From positions 46,781,069 through 46,845,068 of the forward strand of contig OX637391.1 in assembly GCA_951799425.1 (NCBI GenBank): DNA of 64,000 nucleotides. Reading direction: 5' to 3'. The notes under the pieces were generated by a model. The model ran no database searches. It was not told the origin of the DNA and saw only the letters and a list, made by a program, of their open reading frames with translations. Positions within the stretch are counted from its first letter, which is position 1, and every line of letters begins with the position of its first letter. The position numbers were made by a program, and so were the translations under genes. This document shows positions 51,001 to 61,390 of this stretch, piece by piece. This DNA comes from Ilex aquifolium. Lineage: Eukaryota; Streptophyta; Magnoliopsida; Aquifoliales; Aquifoliaceae.

Positions 51001-52167
51001 ATGTCAAGGATGATGGACCTAAGAGAAGGTTTGCAGCTTCACAATATTAATGTTTATAACGTTGAAAATACTTTTCAGTATTATCATGTATTTTTTATTT
51101 GTACATCTGATTTATTCTACCTCAAATGAGTCACCACTTGAATGAAGTGTTAGCTCACCACCATCTATTTATCCTGTTGTTAATTTCTTGGAATTTCAGC
51201 TTGCTCTATATAGAGACAGCAGATCGACCTGGGTTGCTATTAGAAATCATCCAAATTGTGGCTGATATTAACGTTAACGTGGAATCAGCAGAGATTGACA
51301 CAGAGGTGTGCCATCTCTCTCTCTCTCTCTATCACACACACACACACACACACACATTTGTCATTAGCATTTACTTGTCATTTTACAGGGTTTGGTGGCC
51401 AAGGATAAGTTTTACGTTAGTTATCGAGGAGCAGCATTGAACAGTTCCTTGTCTCAGGTAGCTTGGCTAGACATTCTTTGATCACTAGATAATTGTTTTC
51501 CTTTGTGGCATAAACAATCTCTCTCTTTCTCTCATCTGAGTTCAGCTTTGGTTTTATAGTAAATGGATGCCATTATAATTACAGTTGAAGTAGCTGCTAC
51601 TACTTTTACTATTGTAACCACCTTTAGAATTTGCGAGGATTAATATTTTTTGAATGCCATAAGCCCCTGATTTCCTGGAAATTGGGATTTTGCAAAGCTC
51701 AGAAGCTTGGTTTAGAATGAGGATTTGTTTACTGCATCTTGTCAATCTTGAATTAGTAGGTAACTCAACTAATCTGTTTTAGGCTCAGATTAGTACTATG
51801 GTACTTCTTTCAGACGTCCTCTAGCAAGTTTAGTGTTTTAAGTCAAGAAACTGCCATTTATATATTTATTTTCTATCCATACTCTCGGCTAACACCATTA
51901 GAAAAATGGGGATCTGAAAAGGATGTGAGAGTTTTCCTATTTCACAACTGGCCTTAGATTGAGAAATTATTACCATAGAATGAAACTAAGGGGTAGTACC
52001 AGAAGTCATAATGTCACCAGTTTCTTACAGACAATCTCTTGACTTAATACATTATACTTGACTTACACATAAATATCTCTTAAACTTCTTGATTGAACAT
52101 GCAGGTGCTGGTAAATTGCCTGCGTTACTACCTTCGGAGGCCGGAAACGGATGAAGATAGTTACTAG
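45045..52167 (+). CDS. ACR12: Plastid ACT-domain repeat protein, ACR12-like
   Basis: Ten exons with GT-AG borders and matching phases: 45045-45182, 47017-47049, 47917-48039, 48744-48838, 49717-49801, 49913-49972, 50973-51028, 51200-51305, 51389-51457, 52105-52167. Together they encode 275 residues with no break. The first 57 residues look like a chloroplast transit peptide (rich in S, F, P and R, few acidic). The first ACT domain starts near residue 66 ([20 protein letters not shown], then [11 protein letters not shown] and [13 protein letters not shown]); the second starts near 179 ([19 protein letters not shown], then [17 protein letters not shown]). The C-terminus is [16 protein letters not shown]. 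The wording matches Arabidopsis ACR12 (At5g04740) better than ACR11. ACR11/ACR12 are plastid ACT proteins without an enzyme domain, linked to amino-acid sensing (ACR11 to plastid glutamine synthetase). The 33-nt exon 2 is inferred from phase and splice sites; exon 1 could end differently. Confidence 0.9.
51319..51356. repeat. (CT)n(CA)n microsatellite in an intron of the ACT gene
   Basis: Short CT and CA tracts directly after the donor of the exon at 51200-51305. Confidence 0.85.
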
Positions 52168-52913
52168 GGAAGGCTTCTCATATCTGTACACTAACTGTAC
52201 AATTTTTTGTGCCAAATAATTCCGTGGGATTGAGTCACTTTGTTTAGTTCTGTTATGCCAAGATATTGATCTCAGGTCCCTTTCTGAATTTAGATATTTC
52301 TGGTACAAACACCCAATGCTCTCCCTTTATACAATTTCTTGTGCTAAGTTTTCCACATGCTAGATAATTGTGATCGGAACTAGTGCACTGAGTAAGATTT
52401 TTTTTCTTCATAAAAGCCTTTTTTGGGTTCATGGCATGGTCTTTCTTTCTTTTTGGGGGGAGGGGGGAGAGAGAATGGCCCCGTGACAAGAGCTCACTCT
52501 TGCTCGTTGGTGATTACGGGTTCTAATCTCATCCCCTCCTGTTCCACGGTAAAGTCAATTAGCCAAGCTCTTTGCAGACTACAGTTTTTAATACTTCTTT
52601 CATGTAAGTTTACAGTTGTCTCTAGTCTCGGGTTTTGAGAGATTATTTTATTTATAAACTAGATGTATGGACGGAGCAAACTTTTTGAGTATTGCTTCAT
52701 GTAGCCTTTTTTTTAGCGTGTTTTGAGCTTCATTGTATATCTTATTTTTCCAGTTTATTAAACTTATTTACCTTCTAAAAAAAAGTTCACATTTGTTACC
52801 GCAGTCTCCCGAGAGAATTATAGGCAACTTGGATTTGCAGAACCTCATTGAATTCTAAAAAGAAATGACACAATATTGCTGTGAATATTTCATTTTGGTT
52901 CCCCGAGTAAATA
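52168..52913. other. 3' UTR of the ACT gene and flank
   Basis: No gene. It holds a G-rich, purine-rich stretch at about 52456-52475 and T-rich DNA. The poly(A) site of the ACT gene must lie here, but no canonical AATAAA near the stop was picked out. Confidence 0.5.
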
Positions 52914-53084
52914 TTCAATGTAACGGTGGCACTACGTTATCACTGTTACGTAGTATCATCATTCAATTAAAAAATGATAAATAGATAAAGTGAACTCTAT
53001 TATTTTCACTTTATCTACTTGTTATTTTTAATCGGATGATGATATCATGTGATGATAATGACGTGGTGTCACCATTATATTGAA
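52914..53084. mobile_element. Stowaway-like hairpin MITE, 171 bp
   Basis: Flanked by TA dinucleotides at 52912-52913 and 53085-53086. The left arm (TTCAATGTAACGGTGGCAC...) and right arm (...GTGTCACCATTATATTGAA) are complementary over most of the element, with AGATAAAGTGA and TCACTTTATCT near the centre. No coding sequence. Confidence 0.8.
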
Positions 53085-53086
53085 TA

Positions 53087-54360
53087 GTTTCTAGTGCTTG
53101 AGACGGCTTGACCATAAGACAGTAATCTGCCAAATTGGGCAGGACCATGTTTCTACTCTCCAAATGTGAAGTGTGGTGCACCTGTTACCTTTTTTGTGTA
53201 ACCAAGTCTACTACCAATTTTTCAAGATCAAATAAAAGTGGGTGATTGAATAAGTTTGCCTTCACTACAAAAAATAGATACAACCGGTTGATCCAACAAT
53301 TCATATTGATTTGATAAGTAAAATTAAATAATGCAAGGTTAGCAGTGTTGATAATTTAATCCCTTGAAACTGAGGGTATCGACTTGGTGCAAGTATTACC
53401 AAGCTCAAAATTCCGAACGGACTTTTTAGACTCAAAAATTCATTTCGAAGTGTTGCCAAATACACCCATAATCTGTATCAATTTCATTTTTCGTAGTACT
53501 TTTGATTAACGAGACCAAACTAGTGACAACCCTTTTTCTATTCTGATTAAAAATCAAAAAAAAAAACCCAGATGGCCAATTGGTTCTGGAACCACAATAA
53601 TTGTTTCTTAAGGGGGACCTCTAGTCTAGATGTAACAAAAAGAGTGGTCTCATCATGTCATGTGTTCTCATGATTCCCTGCTGTAGTAGTAGTTGGTCAT
53701 CTCAGGCTACTTTGAGAGAGATAGATGATAGAATTATTTTCACTTGTCTTTGAATATAAGAATAAGAACTGAGCAATAATCAATTGCAATTCACACAAAT
53801 CATACTGACTTTATACCCATATTGTCACTACAAGACAGCATAACTATGACTAGCATTAGTGGATGCATCCATGTTAGAGCCAACCTAATCCTGCTTATCT
53901 TTGTTCCCAAGCAAAAATACTTTACTATGAAGCATGCTACCGATTAATCATTTTTCTATAGGAGAGAGGTTCTTAGATTTTATTAGATAGAGGAATACCG
54001 AGAGAAATACTCATTAAAACAATATCAGATAGAGGAATACCGAGAGAAATACTCATTATTGGATTTAGTCGCTTCACAAATTTGTTTTCAAAGACCGATA
54101 AAGACAAAACAACTATTTACATATGGAGAGCCCATGTACCCAAAATACATTCATTTTTTCATTCTAAAGACAATTCGTTGTTAAGTTGTACTTCGTTGCG
54201 CCCTATAAAATTTTAAATAAATCCTACTTTTTCAAAATTAATTCCAACAAATATGGAATTTACTTGAGTTTCTGTTGTACCCCTTTATAACCGGAATAAA
54301 AAGTGGTTGCTCTATACATTTTCAATAATAAAGCACAAAATTAAGAAGTAATATTTTCAA
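53087..54360. other. Intergenic, no gene
   Basis: AT-rich spacer. The only structure is a direct duplication: a 32-bp unit starting AGATAGAGGAATACCGAGAG at 53985-54016 and again at 54027-54058, 42 bp apart. Confidence 0.6.
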
Positions 54361-54911
54361 AGGGTTAACTGCATTGGAGGTCCCCAAAGTATAGAGTTTG
54401 TCTCATTTTGGTCCATAATATTTCAATTGCATCATTTTGGTCCTTAAAATATTGAATATGTTTCTATATGGTCTTTCAAGCAGACAACATCTAAATTGTC
54501 AACAGTTTTTTTATCATAAACTTATCACGTAGTATCTAAATATGGACAAAAAATAATTTGAGTAACTCTTGACCAAAATTTGGGTAGTTCTTGACAAAAA
54601 ATGTGTAATATGGGTAGCTCTTCACTAGAATTTGGATAGTTTATGATCAAAACTGCGTAGATTGGGTAACTCTTTGATCAAAATTTGAGTAAAAATTTAG
54701 TCAATAGTTATCCAAATTACTTTTTGCACATACTTAGGTATTACATGACAAGTTTATAATAAAAAATCGTTAACAATTTGGATATTGTCTGCTTGAGAGA
54801 CCGCATATAAACATATTCAATACTTTAGTGACCAAAATGATGTAATTAAAATATTAGGAACTAAAATGAGACAAATTTCATACTTTAAGAACCTTTAGTG
54901 CAATTAACCCT
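54361..54911. mobile_element. 551-bp long-inverted-repeat (foldback) element
   Basis: The ends are AGGGTTAACTGCATTGGAGG and, inverted, AGGGTTAATTGCACTAAAGG. Arms of about 230 bp (54361-54600 against 54680-54911) remain complementary with scattered mismatches; shared words include CATCATTTTGGTC, TATTGAATATGTTT and TCAAGCAGACAA. The flanks ATTTTCAA and ATTTCGAA match at 6 of 8 positions and may be a decayed target duplication. It has no transposase. A transcript would fold into one long hairpin. Confidence 0.8.
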
Positions 54912-55626
54912 ATTTCGAATAAGCTTAATATAGTCGCAACAAATTCATCAATCTTGTTGGCTAACGATTTGATTAAGTTTATTTATAAGTCTTAGTCACA
55001 GATTGAGTTAAAACTTAAGATTAAAACAAATTATGAAATGTTTAAAGTTAACATCAAATGTATTTTTGTAGTTATTAAGAAGAAAATAGGAATCCAAGTA
55101 GATTGTATTGACAACAAAAATTAATGATTATTTTCCTATTTTTTAATAAAAGCCCACCAAACTGTAGGTTAAGGTGGCATAGATAGTAATCTTCACGACT
55201 CCAGATTAGAAGATTATGTTCCAAGCCAGCAATTTGGTTGGGGATAAGTACCAAATTTTCAATTATTGCTGCAACAAATTCCTTTGGTGCAGTTGTAATT
55301 AAAAATCATGTAAATTAAGGATAACAATGTGGTACCCAGTTTGGTAAAATTTATAAAAAAATAAACTTTAGTCATTGAATGTTAAGTTACGACTTAAAAA
55401 AAATCAGTTACAACTCAATAGAGTCAAGTTACGATTTAAAAAAAGAGTAGGAATTGATTCTAAAACATTGTAATCCATTCCAAACGACTCTATTTTATCT
55501 TAATCTTGCCGGGTTATAATCTTATCATTTTAGTATCGTATCGAAAGTTAATGTGTATGATGATGGTATTGATAAAATAACACAGGACACAAAGGGTTTG
55601 CGATCATTTTGGCTCGAGTAATGCTA

Positions 55627-55775
55627 TGTAACTCAAATTTGTAACCCAAATTTACATCTCAAATGAAGAGGGACCATTGGATCAGTGGGTTCCATTTAAA
55701 AAAGTTGATAGGACTCACTCATCTAATGATCCCCTTCATTTGGGATGAAAATTTGGGTTACAAATTTGGTTTACA
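55627..55775. mobile_element. Stowaway-like hairpin MITE just upstream of the germin-like gene, 149 bp
   Basis: Flanked by TA at 55625-55626 and 55776-55777. The arms TGTAACTCAAATTTGTAACC and GGTTACAAATTTGGTTTACA are inverted, and pairing continues inward through AAATGAAG/CTTCATTT. It ends 78 bp before the ATG at 55854, so it lies in the promoter or 5' UTR. Confidence 0.85.
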
Positions 55776-55853
55776 TATTATTTCTCTTTTGGCTCTACCA
55801 AGTCTTTAAATGCCATCTTTGTCATTCCTGATCCAGTAACAAGCGGATCAACC

Positions 55854-56489
55854 ATGTTCCCCAAAATGACAGTTTTGTTAGTTATTTTCCTCCATTTCTT
55901 TGCAGTCTCAGCTGCTGACCCAGATCCAATCCAAGACTTCTGCATACCAAACACAAATTTTTCATCCACTTTCCACTCTTGCAAGAACTCTTCATCAGCC
56001 ACTGTTGAAGATTTTGTATTCTATGGCGTAAAAAAACCAGGAAAATTCAGCAAAACCGGGTTGTCGGCCATGGCAGTGACTTCAGGTGTCTTTCCTGGTC
56101 TAAACACATTAGGCATGTCATTTGTTCGAGCTGATTTTGATGTAGGTGGCATCAATGTGCCACATTTTCACCCGAGAGCCACGGAGGTCGCGTTCGTGCT
56201 GGAGGGGAAGATTTATTCGGGTTTTGTCGACTCAGGAAATCGAGTTTTCGCCAAAGTGATTGAAAAGGGAGAGGTAATGGTGTTCCCAAGGGGTCTAATA
56301 CACTTTCAGATGAATGTTGGTGACTCACATGCTGCTATATTGGGCAGTTTTGACAGCCAAAATCCAGGATCAGTGAAAATTCCATCAGCTGTTTTTGGAT
56401 CTGAGATTAAGGGAGAGATTCTGGAGAAAGCTTTTGGATTGAAAGCTAAGGAGATTGCTAAGATGAGGAAGAAGCTTGGTCCTCAGTAG
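55854..56489 (+). CDS. Germin-like protein, secreted cupin
   Basis: A single-exon ORF of 211 residues, normal for the family. Residues 1-21 form a signal peptide (MTVLLVIFLHFFAVSA core), so the product should enter the secretory path and bind the cell wall. C30 and C43 are the conserved disulfide pair. The cupin metal site is complete: H104, H106 and E111 in VPHFHPRATE and H150 in PRGLIHFQMN, which bind Mn in germins. NFSS and NSSS near the N-terminus are potential N-glycosylation sites. The frequent RGD/KGD tripeptide before the second box is KGE here (138-140), a tolerated variant. Activities known in the family are superoxide dismutase or oxalate oxidase; which applies cannot be told from sequence. 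M5 is an alternative start. The subfamily was not assigned. Confidence 0.95.
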   Translation: MFPKMTVLLVIFLHFFAVSAADPDPIQDFCIPNTNFSSTFHSCKNSSSATVEDFVFYGVKKPGKFSKTGLSAMAVTSGVFPGLNTLGMSFVRADFDVGGINVPHFHPRATEVAFVLEGKIYSGFVDSGNRVFAKVIEKGEVMVFPRGLIHFQMNVGDSHAAILGSFDSQNPGSVKIPSAVFGSEIKGEILEKAFGLKAKEIAKMRKKLGPQ

Positions 56490-56536
56490 CTGAGGTTAGA
56501 GCAGAGGTTGTTTTTGTTACTTCATACTTGTTGATT

Positions 56537-56542
56537 AATAAA
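56537..56542 (+). terminator. Poly(A) signal of the germin-like gene
   Basis: AATAAA, 48 bp after the TAG stop, in a U-rich 3' region. Confidence 0.6.
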
Positions 56543-58374
56543 AGGAATTACTGATAATCTTTTTGAAGAAGTTACAGCAGTTATATGTGAGAACAATTGT
56601 GCTGGTTTATTATCAGTTGGATGATAAAGGAGTCATATCAAATTCAAATTAGAAACAATTTTACAGTTTTCCCTTGAAGTTTAAAGTTCATTTGAATTTT
56701 TTATATAGTTTTTAGTTCAAGTAATGGATTCAAGTCATGGAAATAACCAATTTGCATGTGGGATAAGATTATATCTGATCCTTTTCAGGTCGCGAGATCT
56801 TCTTGCCTCTTTTCTTTTCTTATTTATGCTTGGACTTGTTTTTGAATAAAAAAACCATTTCAATAGTTTTGGTTTCGGCGAGTCGGGTTAAGTGACCTAC
56901 ACAAGTCTAACTTATTGATGTTAAATCAAGAGAAATATGAAGTAACATATTTATATAGAATCATAGTCACAACTCAAGTTTTGCTAGGACTTTTTTGGAG
57001 GTTTACGGTAAAGAATATGCTAAATAGACTTAAAAATTTGACTTGATGAATCACTATCATTGAATAGGTAATGAGTTCCCATAAAAATTGGGACCCACAG
57101 TTAAATTAATGGCAAATATAACAGTCAGATTTTTAAGCCAGTTTTTAAGTGTGTGTAACATTGTTCTTATGTTTAAGACGAGTAAAACCAGCTGGAGGAT
57201 TACAACATTTCTACTTTTTTTCTCAACTATCCTTTCTTCTTTGTTTGAAGGTACCAGCTAGACTATGTCATGTTATTTTGGACACGACATGTTAACAAAT
57301 AATTTTCATTGTGTATTTGAAGTAGGGAGAAGATTAGATGGAGGTAGCATGCCGAAAGTTGATTCGGATCATTGATTTGATTAGAATTATGTATAATCAT
57401 TTGATTGAAAAAAATATATAGAAACTTTACATGTGACACCTTTTTATTAGATAAAAAGCGAAAGTACAATAGCAAAAAGTTTTTTTTTTTTTTTTTGATA
57501 TTGTAATGGGACTTGAGAAGTGGACTTGAAGCCTTTTGACTCAGGACTTTGCAGTTTTCAATCAAGGTTCTGTTTTGGTTGTCCTCTGGCCCTTTTCTGA
57601 TTATCAAATTGATAGTCTGTGGGGAGTCTGATTGAACTATGGTTTTACTGACAGTTCAAAAAAAAAACTATGGTTTTCCTGTTGTAACCTTGGCTGTCTG
57701 TTTACAAGTTTTAGGCACTTCAAGTTACTCCAAAGTTCAGTTGTTAGGCTGTTTGTTGGTCCTATTCTTGCATAGTTTCCTCTCATCCATTGTACTCCCC
57801 ATCTCTCATTAGTACATCCAATATGGCTGAATTAAATTTTGATATGAATCCGATTAGTCAAATGAGAATTAAAAATTTTGACCAATAATTCAAACTCGAA
57901 TCTAAATTTACCATGCCATATTCTATTGGGTTGAAATTTTGATATATTAATATCCGATCCAATTGTTATAGATATGCATATGAATGTATTATGAATCTAA
58001 GAGACTATTTGATGTAGTTGAGTTAAAACTAGATATAATTCTCTAAGATCTAGCTTAATTAATTTATTCGGCATTGTATTTTCAGTTTTTGAATGAAGTG
58101 GGTATGGATTATAAAAATAAAATTTACTAGATATTTGGATCGAATATGGATTCGATTTCTCGAAATGCAATGCAAATCCAATCTGTTCAGGGGCCTATCC
58201 CAATGCTTTGACTTCAGCCTCCTCTTGGCACTCCCATCTCTCTTAAGTTCAAATTTCAAATTTCCATTTGACCATATTTATTGGCAGACTTTTTCCTAGT
58301 TGAACCCCTGTGTAGTGCTAGCATTTGAGAGGGGCTATGGACATGAGATTGGGAAGGTTATAAGGATAATTTTA
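56543..58374. other. Intergenic, no gene
   Basis: AT-rich DNA between the germin-like gene and a small MITE. It has a T16 run near 57480-57496 and no ORF with recognisable content. Confidence 0.6.
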
Positions 58375-58476
58375 TGTGCACTAAAACTTGTACTAAATTA
58401 ATTGCAGTCGTTAGATCAGTGATGAGATCCATTGATCCAACAATTGCAAGTGATTTGATACAAGTTTTGGTGTACA
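58375..58476. mobile_element. Stowaway-like hairpin MITE, 102 bp
   Basis: Flanked by TA at 58373-58374 and 58477-58478. The inverted ends are TGTGCACTAAAACTTGTA and TACAAGTTTTGGTGTACA; pairing continues inward (GATCAGTGATGAGATCCATTG centre). Confidence 0.8.
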
Positions 58477-58478
58477 TA

Positions 58479-60704
58479 ACATTGCTATAAAATTATGTAT
58501 TCCAATGGAAAGGAAGCTAAACCAATCACATACAAGAAACTAGATATAATTGGAAATTTTTGCTCAACATTGCTTTTGGATTCGGTTCGGGTTGGGCTCA
58601 TACTTGCGTAAACATTTGTGTAGTTAAGATTAAGCAAGAATATAACTTTCTTGGCTAGAGCTAGAGCTTGAGCTTGACCAATCGTATTCAAGCCGAATCT
58701 GAGCATACTCAAGGTCGATAAGCTTGACTTGATTAATACCTCTAGCTAAAACACCAAATGCAAGTAGAAAGATATGATGCATAATTACCCAAACTAATGA
58801 AAAAGACTGAAAAAATCTAAAGATGGAGGTTTGTAACTCTCGAGCAATTTGATGTGCTCAACCACTAAAGCAACATTGGAAGACTGAAAGTCAAAGATTA
58901 AGATTGGCAAAAGCTTCAAGAGAATTTTAAATTTCCTGAAAAACTTGTCCAAATTGACAACAAAGGCTAAAGCTAAGTCCAAAGCAAACATGTGCACTCT
59001 CAACTACCTCTCAACTACTCCATTATTTACTGAAACCAAAGGAAGAAGGCACATGTTCATCTGGGTCAGTGGAACTGTCAAACCACCGTCCCAAGCCAGC
59101 AGCTGGGTGCACCAAGAGATGCATAGACCCACCACGAGAATCATTGACTCAGATGTCTTTAATTGCATCACAGATCAATATTAATTGCATGATATATTTA
59201 ATGCCTTTTTGATTAAGTTTGCATGATTTACAACGCAAAGTGGAATGAAAATTCAAAATTCATATTTATAAAGGATTCCATTCACACTTTATGAAGTGAT
59301 GTAGGATTGGGTCAAAATAGATTGTTTATGGAAAGTTACAATGGGATAAAACTATGTGATAGAGGCCAGTCCTACTAGATAAGATTATAGAAGAATATGC
59401 CAGTTATAACAATGTTGCTACTTGCTAGAAGGAATTTTTCGATTTAGATTTGTACTAGTTATGCTATGACTCTCTACGTCTCTCCTATAAGTTTTCGATT
59501 TAGGTTTGGTTCTCATCTATGTTTTTCAGTTTTCTTATATGTTTAGGGCTTAGCACATAAACGTTCTATCTTATGTTTTTTTTTTTCATTATTTTTGGGT
59601 TAAAAATTGATGATGATGGATTTAAGTCTAGACTCTTTCTGAAGTCCAAACCCTCTTTGGGCTCACGCGAGACGACCCAAACACCTCATCAAGATAGCAT
59701 TCACTAGACTCGGGCTGGACCATACATAGCCCAGCTCCATGAAAGTCCAGAATAATCCAGTTCAGAATAGACGTCAATTCGACATTAACAAACTCGATAC
59801 TAATATCTACTTAGGAGTTGGGAGCTTGGCGCACAGCAACATATGGCCGTACCGTGACACGTGGACAGGAGACAAGAGGACAATACCTGACGATCCTAAC
59901 GAACGAATATTCACCGATAGCGAAGATGGCTCACGTATTCCGTTCAAGGTGTAGTTGACACAGGAAAACGTTAGGGATGACAGGATCAATTACAAGACAA
60001 ACAAGGAGGGGATCACAAAACCAGTCAGGAAAGGAACCACCGAAAAACTCTAATGATGGGATGTATAAATAACAAACGATACCACTGTGTAAAGATATAT
60101 GAAAAAGAATCACGTAGTAGTAACCTAGAAAGATACTCTGGAAAAGGCCTCCCGCCAAATTTCTTGTAATAGCAATCTTCTTTCCAAGCAATACAACTCT
60201 CCAAGGAGCAAGAGTCTCTTTTACAGTAGATGTAACCTTAGTCCTTCGACTGAGGTGAACCACTCATATTTCTGTCTTTGTATCACCTTCAACACTCAGT
60301 ACGTTTTCTATCACATAGGCACATACTCATTCCTTTTGGGCCACACTCCAGGTTGGTCTGCAATTGAATCAATTGATTTTGAGCACAATCAAAAATTTAT
60401 CTCTACAAGGATTCTAAATGCTTTACGGTGGATAAAAAAGTCATTGAATGCGTGTTATCTTGTCATATATAAATCATGAGACAACATCATTTTAAAGAAG
60501 GTTGAGTTGTAAAGGCAAAGGAAGAATAATATCTTTTCCTCCTTTCTTTGTTTGTTAATTGTGCATGTTATGTTCGAAAAAAAGAATAAGAAAAAGAAAA
60601 AGATGATGGGGAAGTTAGTCGCATACAAAACTGTCATCCAATTACCCTATGATGGCCATGTTTTCCATTACATAGCAGTTGGATTTAACTTTTCAACAAT
60701 GGTA
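58479..60704. other. Intergenic with an LTR-like stretch at about 59.6-60.4 kb
   Basis: No gene. The part from 59.6 to 60.4 kb is GC-richer than its surroundings. It has a TGACACGTGGACAGG word, a TATA-like TGTATAAATAAC near 60061 and a leader-like tail, as in a plant LTR. No TG...CA borders or target duplication could be fixed, so it stays an unproven fossil. Confidence 0.35.
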
Positions 60705-60839
60705 GATTGACCAAATTTGACAACCCAAATGATCTGACAGCTTGGTACGTAGCCAACAAATAAGGGGAGCTCAAAATTGTTTCATTGGTTTATTGAGTTT
60801 TGTTGGATTGCCATATCATTTGGGCTGCCAAATTTGATC
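60705..60839. mobile_element. Small foldback MITE, 135 bp
   Basis: Flanked by TA at 60703-60704 and 60840-60841. The ends GATTGACCAAATTTGACA and TGCCAAATTTGATC are inverted, and CCCAAATGATCTG pairs with CATATCATTTGGG further in. Confidence 0.6.
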
Positions 60840-61390
60840 TAAAAAATTGGTCAGTTTAGCATTTTGGTGAACTTTAAGCTCGACTATATACTTGAAACAC
60901 TAAGAAAGGGATTGATTTGGTTGCCTTACTTTGCCACAATAAGAGAATGTCTTATCCAACTTCGGATAATATCGATGTTTTTGAATGAAGAAATGGTTTT
61001 TTTGCTCCCATTCAAGCTCATTAGGATGTACTAGTTCTAATCCCCTCCTCGAACTCCGCAATGATAGAAGCTCCATGCACCAGACTCTCTCTTTTAACTG
61101 TCCATTGTCCAACATATGGCTAGGCAGAATTGAATGTCCAAGTCCATGAACTTATCCCTTTCTTGAGGACTGTGATTCAATTCACATTTTTTTGATCAAA
61201 GTGAACATCATCAAAGAGAACAACAGCATTTGGCAACAGAAATTCATATGCCACACAAACCACCCTCACAACATGTTCAGGTGGACACCCCAAAACACAA
61301 AGCACCACAATAAACATGACAGACTCTAGAATAGAAGAACTATTCTGATTAGCCACACTACCTATATTAACGTAGGTTCACATTTCATAC

